Shown here: in pieces, positions 12,471 through 24,690 of the stretch
How positions within the stretch are numbered: position 1 is the stretch's first letter
Layout of the letters: each line of letters opens with the position of its first letter
Origin: Sycobia sp. Sy_11
Taxonomy: Eukaryota; Arthropoda; Insecta; Hymenoptera; Epichrysomallidae
Length of the DNA stretch: 64,000 nucleotides
Assembly: GCA_018907035.1 (NCBI GenBank)
Contig: JACCIC010000019.1
Coordinates: 3,613,001 to 3,677,000, forward strand
Direction of reading: 5' to 3'
Position numbers and translations under genes: made by a program
Notes under the pieces: model-generated
The model's database searches: none
The model's input: only the letters and a program-made list of their open reading frames with translations
What the model was told of the DNA's origin: nothing

Positions 12471-12980
12471 ATTAAACTTTTAATTCGCCAGCCGAGCAAC
12501 GTCTTCGACAGTGTCAAGAACGCGTTTTATTATCAAACTACTCGATACAATTTCTTCTTTCATTCTCATACACCGTGGATTATATTTCATCGATACTTTT
12601 CGATCACTTCGACTGTACGTTGCGGCACGTTTGCTGCATCATCCTTTCTCTTGTTCTGGCCCTTTCTCGATCGGCCGGCTGATCGCGGCCTCGTCATAAA
12701 TCTCGCTCGACTTTTCGCGTCGCGCTCAGCCTCGAGCCGCGCGGATTCGCGGCGAGAAATCGACGGAGCACGCCGGACGAGAGCTTCCGGCTGGACTTTT
12801 GGGCCGTCGCCCGAGGGAGGACGCATCGACGCGCGGCTTCTTCGGACGCGAGGACGAAAACGACGGGACGACTAATGGCGATCGGAAATTCGAAACGGCA
12901 AATATCGCTTATGGTCCATCGCCGTCGGCTTGGAACTGTAAGGTATACGATAGTAATGCGGCATGAAGAATACATTAATT
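12471..12980. other. CpG-rich block
   Basis: GC-rich unique sequence in which five overlapping frames of 62-93 codons are open on both strands. Their Arg/Ser/Ala-rich products reflect composition. No gene or RNA is recognised. Confidence 0.5.
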
Positions 12981-15600
12981 AGAGCTCGTTTTGTATCTTT
13001 TCTCTGTGTATTTGTGGTCAGTGTGTATTTGTTCGAAGCGTCGCGTAGTAAATTTTTCGGACGGCTGTCAGATATGCAAAAAACTGTATCTCTACAATTA
13101 TAAAATTTTAATATTTATCAATCGGGAAATTTCAGGGAGTAAAAAAAAATTGATAAAGTTAAGACCAAGAATCAAGAGTTACATCAACGTATCAAAGTAT
13201 ACGGATATATATATGAATTCAGATAAAATGGTTATTAGTTATTAGTGGATCAAGGCGACGCTATTGAAGCTAGAAGGATGAACGATTACATTTATTTCTC
13301 CTTTTCATAAATCGAGTTTTATTGTGAAGTTTATTCAAATTCTACGTGTCGTGAAAAAAAAATTATTTTACATTTTATATTAATATACCTTTTAAAAAGA
13401 AAAATTTTATATAAGAAAAACTCGGAATCCTATTAGATGTACAGTTAGATAGACTGTAATATATAGTCTTTTTTTTAAATCAAATTGAAATAAATACATA
13501 AATAGTCAACTATAAGGAAAGTCTTTAATGTTATATTCAGAAATCTTTCTACGCATCTTTTAGAATAGCCAGTAATACAATGGGTGCACAATAGAGGTGC
13601 TTCACCTTTTAACGGCGAAACTCGCCCTTTCCTCGACTTTCGCTCCCACGAAATTAAGATATACATGTATGAGCAAACTCATATATCTCGAGAAGTTCTG
13701 CTTCGCAGTTTGCGTAATCTAAATACATAAGTTTCCTTGTTAAGTTTTTCGTTAGCATCTATTTTTATTAGAATCCGGTAAGTTTCCAAATATCCAAGTT
13801 TTTTTCTAAAGCCAAATTTATCTTTCAGAATAGTATAATATGTGTTTCAAAAATCCAAGGCAGCGATGAATTTTGGAATGTATTTGCTAATGAAATAAAT
13901 TTTTTACTGTTATCAAATTATGTGTTGATCTCTCGCTCATATTAGCAAATACTGTAGATAGGTGACAGATTTAAATCGGACTGACCGAGATAGCTCCTAT
14001 CACATTTCTTTTTCCAAGATGTGGTTGTATCTTTATTAGTTTTTTATATAATGTGAGGGCCTTTCTGTAATTAAATTAGTTAAAGGATTTTTTTAAACCA
14101 AAATATAACATTATAGAGCAAGGAATAACGTGAACTCATAATTTCTTAGTTATTATCAATTAAAGTTCGACTAAAATTAGACGCATTAACGAGTGATTTT
14201 TTACCCAACTAAAATTTTGAGAATTAGCGTAACTTTAAACATGAATAACAAAGATATTTAAATAGAAATTTAAAAAAAATATTATTATCCTCAACATAGA
14301 AGAAAAAACAAGAAAGTTTTCTGGAATTTCTTCAGTAATTACAAAAACAGAGTTTCAACAGAACTTCAATCAAATCACAAGAATCTAAGATGATTTTCGA
14401 TGTCAACAGGTTGCTCAAGGTAAAACGTTTATACAATACATACTCACTGCAGTAATATCATTAATTTTCTCATTTAAGATTTATTTTACTGCGTTTATAA
14501 TATTGCAAATGAAAAGATAAATTTTTAATACGATAAACGCTGTGCGGGAAGAGAACAGCAATTCTCAGCGCTAAAATTCACAGCATTCCCGCAATACAAT
14601 ATTATTACATTTCCTATCGGCGTTATAATTATATCAACAAAATAAAATTTCAATATTTACGAGCGGCTTACAATTCATTTAATTATTCGATATTGTATAG
14701 AGAATCGATCGATACGGACACAATGCGCACGGGCCACTTTAACGTTCCGCGAACGACAGATAGTTGGCAATGTTTATAATTAGCGATAATTTCGTATCAA
14801 GCAAATATTAGGTTAGTTAAAAAGACATACATTTTCAAGTAACAACATTTTCTATCCGTTATTTTAAAAAAATAATTACTGAACGCAAGTAGTTATTTAT
14901 CCCATTAGTCAGACCTTCTGTCAGTCATAAACAGAATAAATTTACACTGTATCATATTGTAATTAAGTACAGTTATATTATCTTAATGCAGATAATGCGT
15001 ATTTCACGCAATGTAAAGCCACTTAGGTTTCAAACCGCTTCAGACGCAAAACGCTGTGCTGCTCTAACATCTCATGCAATTATAAATGCCAGAGACTCCT
15101 TATGCAGTTACTGACGGAATTACAAAATTATGAATTTCACTGTCGAGAAATGTTCTCACCCAGGCGCGTTACATTTACTTTAAAGCATTTAATTACTTTT
15201 AGTGATTTAAGACAGATGATTATGTAACTGTTTTAAAGGAATATTTTTTACTTTTTGAGATAATTCTGCTGTAGCAATTTGATAAATGAAAATTTATTAT
15301 ATGATAATAACATATTCTAATAAATAATAATTAAAAATTTTTCTAAAATGTAGCCGTTAGATTGAAAAAATTGATTTGTATTTTTCAGAAAGTAACTTTG
15401 GTAAATACTTTTCCATTTACAGATGTAAATTAACAGTGACTTTATTCACATAAAGGACAATTAAAATGAAAATTAAAAGGACAAACAAGTAAATTAGCCG
15501 TCCTATTTTGAAGAAAAACAAAATTTTCCATCTATATTTATTTACTCCGAGCGCTTAAAGTTTAAATAATTCAATTTTAACCAAATATAAATATTCATAC
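12981..15600. other. Long AT-rich stretch without recognisable features
   Basis: About 2.6 kb of unique AT-rich sequence, with open frames no longer than 84 codons and no microsatellite. The only structured element I see is a 12-bp perfect inverted repeat (13880-13891 and 13941-13952) with a 49-nt loop. Sequence of this kind is typical of insect introns or intergenic DNA. Confidence 0.6.
13880..13952. repeat. 12-bp perfect inverted repeat with 49-nt loop
   Basis: GTATTTGCTAAT at 13880-13891 is the exact reverse complement of 13941-13952. The loop is AT-rich. It could be chance in AT-rich DNA or a paired factor site. Confidence 0.6.
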
Positions 15601-16340
15601 TTAAATTCGCGTGAATTTTTTTGTTTCGGTCATTGATGGCGCCCCGATAAAATCGACCCTTCGCATTAAACGACGTCGTCGCGTAGACGCCGAAGCCGCC
15701 GATAAACCGACGCTTTACCCTTTCATTCCGATATCGCGACGCGGCCAGGGAGATAAAAAACGTACACCGCTGCCGTTGCGTAATATCTAATTATACGCGT
15801 ACGAATAAAATTGCGCGTATTAAGCGTGCCATTAAGAATAAAAATTAATATACGCCCCATCAGCAGTTTTTAGTTGGGAGCCACGAGATGAATATAAATT
15901 TTATACTGCAGCGGAGAGATTAGCGGGGGGGAGGGAGCAGATAATAAGCGGCTCAGAGACTTGTTAAATTAAAATTCTTCTGTACATATCCCGTATAATA
16001 ACAAGTTATATAGAGAGACGCGGCTCAAAGACCGGCATCAATTTTATGAATTCCATTTACCCTTGTTAATTAATTCCTCTTTCTTTTTTTTTTTTATTTG
16101 TTATTTTCCGTTTTCAACTTAATGTCTCATTTCGATACACGCAAATAAATTAGGGGAATTAAAATTGAAAAAATAAATTTCGATCATTGCCCGAGCATTG
16201 ATTATCCGATTTAATTAGAATATCGGTGAAAAAAATACATCCACCTATAATTATACCAAAATAGCGCAAGCTATTCGTTACGATAATAAAAAGGAGCGCA
16301 GCCTTTTTCTTTCAATTTTACCGCAATATTTTAGCGTTAG
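15601..16340. other. Compositionally ordinary block with a CpG-rich core
   Basis: Unique sequence at about 15630-15960 combines CpG-rich text with several homeodomain-type TAAT/ATTA cores and a CGACGTCG palindrome near 15672. The CpG and TAAT mix without open frames is what a conserved regulatory element might look like, but I cannot show conservation. Confidence 0.35.
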
Positions 16341-16720
16341 TAATTACCTTGCCCGCTGCAATAAAACTTCTCATCTTTCGCCTCGAGGGCGCTGCCTGTG
16401 ACACTTTTTCATCACTCCTGTCGCGCGTTTTCGCGTCTACAAAAGAAGCGGACGGAGGGCGGGGGTGGGAGAGCTCTGACGGGTCGGGGAGGGACAAGAA
16501 ATATGCTCGTTTCCAAATGAACCTTGACATTTATGGGCTTTTTCTTTTTACGTAGTGCACTCCATCCCACCCCGACCTCCCTTCGCCCACCTCCCGTCAT
16601 CCCGCAGACCCAGGAGTTCATGAATCGCGCGATACCCAAGCCGCCGCCGGGGCGCGAAAAAAAAAACAAAAGAAAAATCCGTTGAACGTTCGCATACGGC
16701 CCCCACAATTTTTTCTCTCT
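16341..16720. other. CpG-rich block
   Basis: GC-rich sequence with Pro/Arg-type frames on both strands (68-111 codons) that overlap each other. No family is recognised. Confidence 0.5.
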
Positions 16721-17480
16721 CTGTCTCCTGTTTTATTATTTAGATCTCGATTTCGTGAAAAAGCAAAGAAAACGTTCCCGAAATAAATAGAAAGAATAAA
16801 GGAAAGGAAGATGATATCGTTCGTAATTGATTCACGTAGCGAACGCTCTGTCGCGGAGATCGGCGATAAAATTGATTTAACTGTATATTTAAGACAAAGT
16901 AGACGAGAGGCAATAAGGAGTAGATTGATATACGCGAATCTCGATAGGTGCAATAATAATGATTTATGTAAGCTGCGGCTGGCGCTTATAGATCATGGCG
17001 ATGTACTCCGCAGTTATACTCGTCATGAGGTATGTACTCGGTGCAGCTCTGTGTTTGCCAATACAGCAAAGAAGTCGGAAAAAGCGCATAAAATTCTATA
17101 TATGCAGATATACGTATAGACGGACATACATGCATAGATACACGTTTATATATACCATCGGTTATAGCGTACGTGCGAACGTAGATGTAATGCGCGTAAT
17201 AAATTAGTTCGCTTATCGCCCGTATATCTCGATGAATACCGCATTATGAGGTTTCTTGTCAAGACTGACGTAAATACTGATGTAAGCCAAACTAGTGAAA
17301 ATTTTTATTGGACCTTTAGTCTTGAAGCAAACTAATATAATTATAATCATTGTCCTGACTCATTATCACCCCCATCGAATCCGATATTTCAAACCTAAAA
17401 CATATTAAGATTCAAATTAAATTTGTTAGTAAAGAACATTTATAAGCTACTCCGGTGAAAAAAAATAAAATAAAATATAA
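16721..17480. other. Intermediate-composition stretch
   Basis: A 102-codon plus frame (16811-17119) overlaps a minus frame and has no recognisable domain. Short broken TA and ATAC runs occur at about 17098-17155. Otherwise nothing is seen. Confidence 0.5.

Positions 17481-17481
<1 letters not shown>

Positions 17482-17520
<39 letters not shown>
17482..17520. repeat. (TA)n microsatellite, 39 bp
   Basis: First tract of a second TA cluster. Confidence 0.97.
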
Positions 17521-17522
<2 letters not shown>

Positions 17523-17603
17523 TATCAGAAAATCATAAAGATCAACGCGTCCATCTTCGTCGTCTATCGGCAGATTGAAAGTCATAAAACTACTGACTGT
17601 AGT

Positions 17604-17615
17604 CTATATATATAT

Positions 17616-17664
<49 letters not shown>
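17604..17664. repeat. (TA)n microsatellite, 61 bp, once interrupted
   Basis: The tract is interrupted by a single GA near 17617. It is the left flank of a 99-bp GC-richer insert. Confidence 0.95.
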
Positions 17665-17665
<1 letters not shown>

Positions 17666-17721
17666 CGAGACAATTTTGCCTGGCGCTCCAGGAGGCATTT
17701 TCGGTATAACGGCAACATCGA

Positions 17722-17757
17722 CGACAGCAGCTGCAGCAGCAGTCGCAGTAGCGGCAA
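17722..17757 (+). repeat. Imperfect (GCA)n trinucleotide run
   Basis: A run of GCA/GTA-type triplets with a central CTGCAG lies in the unique segment between two long TA tracts. Confidence 0.7.
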
Positions 17758-17761
17758 TCGC

Positions 17762-17763
<2 letters not shown>

Positions 17764-17814
<51 letters not shown>
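17764..17814. repeat. (TA)n microsatellite, 51 bp
   Basis: Right flank of the 99-bp insert. Confidence 0.97.
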
Positions 17815-17819
<5 letters not shown>

Positions 17820-17835
17820 CAAAGCTCAATCCGGT

Positions 17836-18420
17836 ATGAAAGTACGTTTGATTTATTTATGCTCTTGTGTTGTTCGTTTTTCTCGATTTTTTGCAACGCG
17901 GAAAATTAGACGACCCGTCCAGGGCCGTGGAAGCGCGATGGAAAATAGTTATGGAAACGCGGACGCCGCACTCCGGCATTCCGTGGCATCTCCGACATTC
18001 CCTCGCGGCCCCCTCGAGCCCCCCCGAATTCCGCGACCGAGGCCGCGACGATCGGCGCGCGACAGTGGCCGAGGACGGGAAAACGTATACAACGCGGTTC
18101 CTCGACTTCAACTCGCGACCGCTCCCGGCTGCTGTGCGCATAGATACTATATGTATACATATGTATAAGCGACCCGACTCCCCCTCCTCCCCCCGTCGCA
18201 CCCAAGAATCACCTTATATTTTCCGCTTCCGGGACGACTGCTGGATTTATTCGCCGAGAAATTCGATTTTGAAGCGAGCCGTGCTTTATCCGGATCCCCC
18301 GCTGCGCGCGCGCCCTCCTCCATATGCATGCAGAGTTTGAATTCTAAATCGCGGAGTTTCCGTATCGTATTGTCCATGCATGTGCGAGGGGGGAGGGGGG
18401 GTGTTGCAGATTCCAACTGA
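17836..18420. other. CpG-rich block with many overlapping frames
   Basis: Frames of 89-157 codons are open at once on both strands. The 157-codon plus frame (17867-18340) is Arg/Pro-rich with no domain I recognise. Six-frame openness is explained by the scarcity of stops. A G-rich run lies at about 18389-18403. Confidence 0.5.
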
Positions 18421-18467
18421 TATGTTTTCGAATCTTTGAAATTGTCTAAAGTTCGTCGTTATACGTG

Positions 18468-18471
<4 letters not shown>

Positions 18472-18520
<49 letters not shown>
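18472..18520. repeat. (TA)n microsatellite, 49 bp
   Basis: A pure TA alternation at the boundary between a CpG-rich and an AT-rich block. Confidence 0.97.
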
Positions 18521-18522
<2 letters not shown>

Positions 18523-18669
18523 TGTGACATTCTACATTTAATATATCGAGCCTTATGATTAACTACTTAAAATTTTATAGAAAGCAGAAATTGATTAATA
18601 TGATTCAACTCTGTAGTAAGATATTTGATTACATGACTTTATTAATAATTACGAGTTGTATTTTATGTC

Positions 18670-18800
18670 GACTATTGTAAATTAAATAGAGTATATGTTT
18701 TATCGGTCTCGCAGCCTTTACATAATAATCTAATTATAATTATATAATGACAGACAGACTCTTTTGATTTACGATTACCCCCGCAGCATCTCAAGTATAA
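18670..18800 (+). repeat. Dispersed repeat family A, copy 3 (partial)
   Basis: CTATTGTAAA followed by a TTTTATCGGTCTCGCAGCCTTTACATAA-type segment matches the start of copies 1 and 2. A GATTACC segment then matches the PDDYL region of copy 2. Similarity fades beyond about 18800. The copy is shorter and more decayed than the other two. Confidence 0.4.
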
Positions 18801-19470
18801 ATTTCTAAAAAAATTAAATTAAACTATATAAAAATAATAAATCCGCTAAGTTGGCAATGTGTTTGGTGTGCGGACACTCAATTAAAATACGAGCCGAAAA
18901 TCAATAACATCGATAGAAATAATAAATAATAAAAATAATTCTATTTTCCGTACAGAAATTCGAATAATATCATCAGTGAGCATACTCTTATACCGATAAT
19001 ACGACTGGAAACTGTATCTCATCACTAAGCTCGGTGGCCTGCACACGGATCTACCTCTTCATATGAATTAGGATATTTCGTCCATGACTACGGTGTAATT
19101 GTTCCTTGGACACCCGGCAGGTGGATGTCTTCTTTCATTGCCTTTTATTATTTTATCTTTTATATATTTACAATATCTTTATCTTTCATATTATTTACAA
19201 AACCGAGCTTGACCGTTACACTTTTTCCTATTAATCATGTATCTCGCCTTTTTTAATATTCTTACCCATCCGTGCTCTTCATATAGAACAATAATAACTC
19301 TTACGGCATCCACTATCTGTATCGTGATCGTTCGTTTTGACGCTTTTTTCGCTGTATTCGAATTTCGTCGTTTTTCCGTCGATACTTCAGCGCTAGTACG
19401 CCGATGCTATATTTACAAAATAATACTGTTATAATCGACAACGAGCTGATTATCGTATAACGCTGTATTT
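18801..19470. other. AT-rich non-coding stretch
   Basis: Unique AT-rich sequence. Opposed 65-codon frames near 19237-19510 are not distinctive. No repeats are seen. Confidence 0.6.
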
Positions 19471-20193
19471 GCCACGATTGCGCAAGGATGCTCGGGAACG
19501 TCGGAGTCATTGGGAAACATCATTATTGCGTCGCTCGGATAAACATTTGCTTGACAGGCTTTCTAGGGGAAAAAAAGCCTCCGACCATCCTCAAAACATA
19601 CGACTTCCCGTCAAAACCAGCTCTTCTGCCGACCGATCGAGATGTAACCGACGCGCCTCGCTCGGCTTTCCGTCCCTCAACGCATCGCTGCCTACCGTCT
19701 TCCCCTGTTTTTCTTACTCCCTCCCCAGTGTAAGCAACGGCAAACGCGGAGAAAAGCCGACCCAGGATCCCCACTTATAATCGCTCGATATCGCTCGGTG
19801 CCTTCCGTGAATTTCGAGAAGGGCGGGGAGGCCAGACAGTGGCTCAATTACCTGAAGGCCAGAACATTCTCACGCCCCCTTGTCCCGTTCGCGTTGCCGG
19901 AACGCGCGCGTACCTTTCAATTGCGAGACGCGTCGTCCGTGAACGCCAACCCTATACCCCGCTCCCACGTGCGTGCCATTAATTTTTGCGTTATGCCAGT
20001 TATTTCGGGCGCGTTTCCCCCCGGCGCATCGTTCTATATTTAGATTTCGAATTTACGGCCGCGCGCAATTAAATTTTACTGCAAGAGACCAGTTGATGGA
20101 CACTAAAATTTACAACCACCCTTCACCCTCCACCCCCGCCCCTTCGCTGCCTACCAGCCGCTCGCGTCACCTGCGAAGCGATTTCTGGAGAAG

Positions 20194-20246
<53 letters not shown>

Positions 20247-20690
20247 ACGCGTGCTGCACTCGATATCGTGGATTATTCCACGTCGGAATTGGTGAATGTT
20301 CGCGGCGCGGCTGAGGGAGCGAGGGATGGGGGGAGCGAACGCGTTGCGCAGCTTGATAAGCCAATGGATTAAAATGAAAACGCGGGTGAAAACGGATCGG
20401 TCGATTTGCCGTGTTTAAAACTGATTTATGCCTTCGTTTCTCGCCTACACCGCACCCCCCCCCGCCACCGTCTAATTCGTTTAGACCATCGAATCGAGAA
20501 AGTGGAAGTCGCAGATACAAGGAAGCGGCGGAATTACGCGGCTCGAATAATTCATTTCACGTCGCGATACCGTCTATTCGTAATTGCACTTTGCGGGTGG
20601 TGATTTTCGCGCGATCCGCGCTTCTCAGATTTTTCAAGTGGATCGAGCGGCTCAATCGGATCGTGGACTGAATCGTCGAATTTCCGAATT
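19471..20690. other. CpG-rich block with a central (TA)n
   Basis: About 1.2 kb of GC-rich unique sequence. Frames of 62-113 codons overlap on both strands, and the 113-codon frame crosses the TA tract as Tyr-Ile repeats. A pyrimidine run ending in CAG near 19728 resembles a splice acceptor, but no linked exon is evident. Confidence 0.5.
20196..20241. repeat. (TA)n microsatellite, 46 bp
   Basis: A pure TA alternation inside GC-rich DNA. Confidence 0.97.
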
Positions 20691-21160
20691 TCGCGTAATT
20701 TTTCACAGTTTCAGAAAAATGCGCAAAAAGACATGAAATAAGTGAGATAGATTTCAAAAAAAAATTTTCCACCTGATAAACTTTCATTTTCGTATTAATA
20801 TGATTCGTTAAATGAAAATTGATTGATATAAATATTTCCATCGAACTACTCAATGCCTCGATTTTATTCGTACGCTAGAATGCAATCGTTCAATCAAAAA
20901 TATTTTCTCGGTTGATGAAGTCTCTATAAGTTGGATGATATTTTAAAATATTATTTTAAATAGAAAATAATTGAAACGGTTCAGTTCTAGAAATTTTCTT
21001 ACAATAATATATCTCTTTTAAACTTTTTTTTTTTAAATATTTTAATATAAAAATTATTATTTTCATTTAAAAATAGTTCCAAATACATTGCCAACAATAC
21101 TCGATGGATATATTCTACATTATAGTCCTGGCATGATAAAGATTATAACGACTCTCCAGT
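20691..21160. other. AT-rich stretch
   Basis: Short AT-rich unique sequence. Nothing is recognised. Confidence 0.6.
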
Positions 21161-21530
21161 AACGTTTCCGTCGAGTGAGCGTTGAACCTCGTTAAAAACT
21201 TCGCTCGCCTACTTACGCGCTTCAGGAGCAGAATCAAAAACGAATCGAAAGACATTCGCGATCGGCGGGGAGGGGCGGTAAAGCTCGTTTTTCACGTAAG
21301 AAAGCTATATAAGAGCCAAACTAGGGTATTCTGCAATTTAACGCGGAACGCTAAGTAACGTACAAGCAAAAGACTCCTTAATCCGAGCGCTATTCCGCGC
21401 GCACTTAACGATCTCGCCCATCCCCACCCCTCGTTAACGATCGCATAATGCGTGTACGGCGTTCTTTGCTCTCGTCCTTCCCCCCCCTCCCCTCACCTTG
21501 GCGCCGCCGCCGCGCGATAATAAAAATCCT

Positions 21531-21533
21531 GAG

Positions 21534-21572
<39 letters not shown>
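21531..21572 (-). repeat. (GA)n microsatellite
   Basis: A purine tract on the plus strand, with irregular GAGA continuing to about 21594. Confidence 0.95.
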
Positions 21573-21579
<7 letters not shown>

Positions 21580-21851
21580 ACTGCGAGAGATAGGCATTGG
21601 ATTTACACCCGCTTTCGATTTTACGCCCTGCAAAGGTATGCCTTTGCCTAACTCATGAGATTTATCGGTTCGTGGAATTTTCACGGTGCGACGCGAGATC
21701 GCCCCCTTGGACATCCCGCTCACCTCCTCCACTGCCCCCTCGCCGCCCGGTCGAGCGAGGATATATATATACGGCGGGCTCTCGGCCCCGTACGAATTTT
21801 ACGAGGGTTAATAAATTTTTCAAAACTTTACGACGATTCGGCACTTCGAGC

Positions 21852-21856
<5 letters not shown>

Positions 21857-21909
<53 letters not shown>
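21857..21909 (+). repeat. (CT)n microsatellite, 53 bp
   Basis: A pure CT alternation on the plus strand, about 290 bp from a (GA)n tract in the opposite orientation. Confidence 0.97.
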
Positions 21910-21911
<2 letters not shown>

Positions 21912-22435
21912 GCCCTTTCGGTTGTTTTCTTTTCGTTCCCGGCCGATTTATTTAGTTGTTTTTTTTTCCTTCGTTCCCCGTTTCATTTTCTTCACCCTCC
22001 GCCGAAAGTCCGACTCTGACGCGCGCTCGCCCCCGCCTCTCGCTAAACGAGCCGCGTTTCGCCTATGATTCGATATTTATCGGCCTTTATTTTTTCTTTT
22101 TTTTTTTCAAACCGAGATTTGAAAGACGGATCGGACCGCGTGAGCCTTTCTTTTTTCTTTTCAGAATCGGAGTCCACCGAGTCTTTCGAGTCTAACGCTA
22201 TTAGCCGAGGGAGCGCCGGCGGCGCGAGTTGAAGCTACTTATACCGCCTTTCAGCGGTCCTCGCAGTCTCTATCTTCCTTTTCCACTTTGCCCGAGCGAC
22301 TGCCGCAGTCTCTTTAATTCCATTCGCAGTTTCCCCGCGCCCAACCCCCCCCCCGTTTTTCAGTGTTCCATCTCCGTCTCGATCACCGTCACTTTCAACT
22401 CAATTTCCGATCCTTCTGCCTGTTCTTTTTTTTGC

Positions 22436-22438
<3 letters not shown>

Positions 22439-22472
<34 letters not shown>
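22439..22472 (+). repeat. (CT)n microsatellite
   Basis: A pure CT tract followed by shorter broken CT runs. Confidence 0.95.
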
Positions 22473-22473
<1 letters not shown>

Positions 22474-22907
22474 ACTCACTCTCTCTGTTTTTTCGTTTAA
22501 ATTCCCCGACGGACTCTTTACTCCGGCCAGAGATGAAGAGGGAAGGGACGTACGCGCGGTACGTCTCCCGTAGCTCTCTTTACGTACTTTTATCCGTGGG
22601 TTTGCTCGCCTCGTCATTCCGACCGCCAAACCCCGCCCCACCATTTCGATAATAACCCGGGGACCGCGTCGCGTTACAAAAACGAATCGAATGGAAAGGA
22701 GTAATCCAACTAAGGATATAACTGGCACCTGATCCTCCTCTTGGACGAGGTTGTGAGTTGGTGGGGGGGGGGGAGGTGCGAAAGGGCCAGAGAAAATTCT
22801 CGTTTCCTCTTGCACGGCGAGCTCTTGGCGAGTGATCGATTTGCAATTTAAAGTTACTCTCGTCAATGAAGCTGTTTGCGCTGTTTACGTACTTACTGTG
22901 GTTAACT

Positions 22908-22909
<2 letters not shown>

Positions 22910-22948
<39 letters not shown>
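22910..22948. repeat. (TA)n microsatellite, 39 bp
   Basis: A pure TA alternation at the end of the large CpG-rich block. Confidence 0.97.
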
Positions 22949-22950
<2 letters not shown>

Positions 22951-23820
22951 CTTTTATTCTACGTATTCTTATTGTATTCCTTATTTTTATTTAATCACAC
23001 ATTTAACAGCCTATAATCTACACTTCCATTACTAGGTATCTGGTTTATTATAGTTTATTAATTTGACAATATGAAAGTTTTAAGCATCGATTGCGAAAGA
23101 AAATAAAGATGGATCGCGTAAGTTCTATAGTGATCATAATTAATACTTCATATACGAAAAAACATTCTATTCCTCCAATGTTTCTAACTCGTAGAGATTA
23201 TAAGTTAAGTATTACCTATAAGTTTATAAATAATTTTATAAATTGAAAGAAAACTGCGCTCGTTTTCTTACTAAAACTCATACTTATTACGTAAATTTAA
23301 TGTTCAGACTGAAAGTAACCATAGTACCTTCCTTGATCATGCTATGCAAAAAGAAGTTTTAATTCAAAAAAGCTCAACTCTGGAATTAAAAAGATTGGCA
23401 TAATTTTTCAGTGAATATTAAGAACTTGAATCTATTTTTAAATCCGAAATAAAATGTATTACTGCTGATGAGGTACGAAGATAACTATAAAGAAATCAAA
23501 AATATGACAAGTCAAAATAAAACTGATGCTTCGCTCTATTCGAGATATAAATTTTTTTTATTTAAATTTCTTTTTAAATTAAATAAACTATCAAGTATAT
23601 AAAATATTTATTATAAACAATTTTACATTGTCTTCTGCTCTGTTATCTTCCTTTACATATATGAAATTTCTTGTAAAAGTACCTCAGCCTATTTACATCG
23701 TATAATAAGAAATAATTAAATATATGTAATCATATATTTAATCATATCATATATGTCAACACATTGCATTATTAAAAACTTAGCCTCTGCTTCAATCAAA
23801 GTACGCGTCCTGCCACAAGC
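22949..23820. other. AT-rich non-coding stretch
   Basis: AT-rich unique sequence. A CTGATGAG string at 23464 was checked as a hammerhead core and does not complete one. Nothing else is seen. Confidence 0.6.
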
Positions 23821-23833
23821 AACAATTTCTTTT

Positions 23834-23844
23834 CTCTCTCTCTG

Positions 23845-23918
<74 letters not shown>
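23834..23918 (+). repeat. (CT)n microsatellite, 85 bp, twice interrupted
   Basis: The longest nearly pure (CT)n tract in the window, with two early GT interruptions. Confidence 0.97.
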
Positions 23919-23920
<2 letters not shown>

Positions 23921-24690
23921 CCATACGGCCAATTACGGAATTATCGAACCGAAATACATGCGCAGCCCTCCGATTGCGGGATGTCTGTCGCTCTCCCGAG
24001 CGTTTATCGCTCGCGGAGGTGGCGCGACGAGTCGCGCGCTCGTCGTTTCACGAGCGCGAGCGCGTATAGGGCAACTCTCGAATCACCGCGCGGTCACGAC
24101 AATGGCGCAGGCCGTACCCTATTCCCTTCATTAACCATATATATATACATAAAGGTCAGGGCGGACGAGCGGCGACGAGCGTTAATTATCCGCCGGGCAA
24201 ATTAGCGAGCGCGAAAGCCCTTATTTGTTTTCGGAAAGGAGGAGGCTGTCTAATTTATCACTATTACCCCTATTATTTATTAAGACCCCCTCACCCGCTC
24301 TCCATTGCCACCTTTCGCGCGCTGGCGGCAATTTTCTCGCGTCCTCGTGATTTTTTTTTACTTTTACTTTCTCTTTTGTCTTTTATTCCGTCCACCACGA
24401 GTCGAGGATTTTTGCGCTGCGCTGGTTCACGAGCTTCGCCGAATTAACGCGGCGCCACCGTCATCCGCCCCGACCAACCTGCCCGTAAAGGATAATTGAT
24501 CGTTGCTATCGCAGTGGGTCCGACCGACGAGCGATTGATTTTATAATTTATACCGATAATTGTTCATTTATTCTCGATGGGTGAGGGGGAGGGGGCGACG
24601 GAGTAATAACGGCCGCGTTTACCCGCGCGATGGCCGGCCGAAGGAATAAACCGATGGGAGGTCTTCTTATATTACTGTACGGTTCAGTAT
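23919..24690. other. CpG-rich block
   Basis: GC-rich unique sequence downstream of the (CT)n tract. The 150-codon frame covering it begins inside low-complexity Ser-Leu sequence and has no recognisable domain. G-rich runs lie at about 24582-24599. Confidence 0.5.

Larger units (their letters stand above)
21161..22870. other. Large CpG-rich block with pyrimidine tracts
   Basis: About 1.7 kb of GC-rich DNA carrying one (GA)n and two (CT)n tracts. Plus frames of 140 and 137 codons (21597-22019, 21655-22068) translate the (CT)n as Ser-Leu runs and overlap each other. A GGGGCGG box at 21272-21278 lies about 30 bp upstream of a TATATAAG at 21306-21313. This is promoter-like spacing, but there is no initiator match and no downstream gene. 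Confidence 0.5.

Noticed and set aside
19700..19735. Pyrimidine tract plus CAG as a splice acceptor
   Set aside because: Such strings are frequent in this pyrimidine-rich sequence, and no open exon with a donor follows convincingly.
21268..21345. GC box plus TATATAAG as a core promoter
   Set aside because: Spacing is plausible, but there is no initiator match about 30 bp downstream and no gene follows.
23464..23500. CTGATGAG as a hammerhead ribozyme core
   Set aside because: The required GAAA after stem II and the closing stems are missing.
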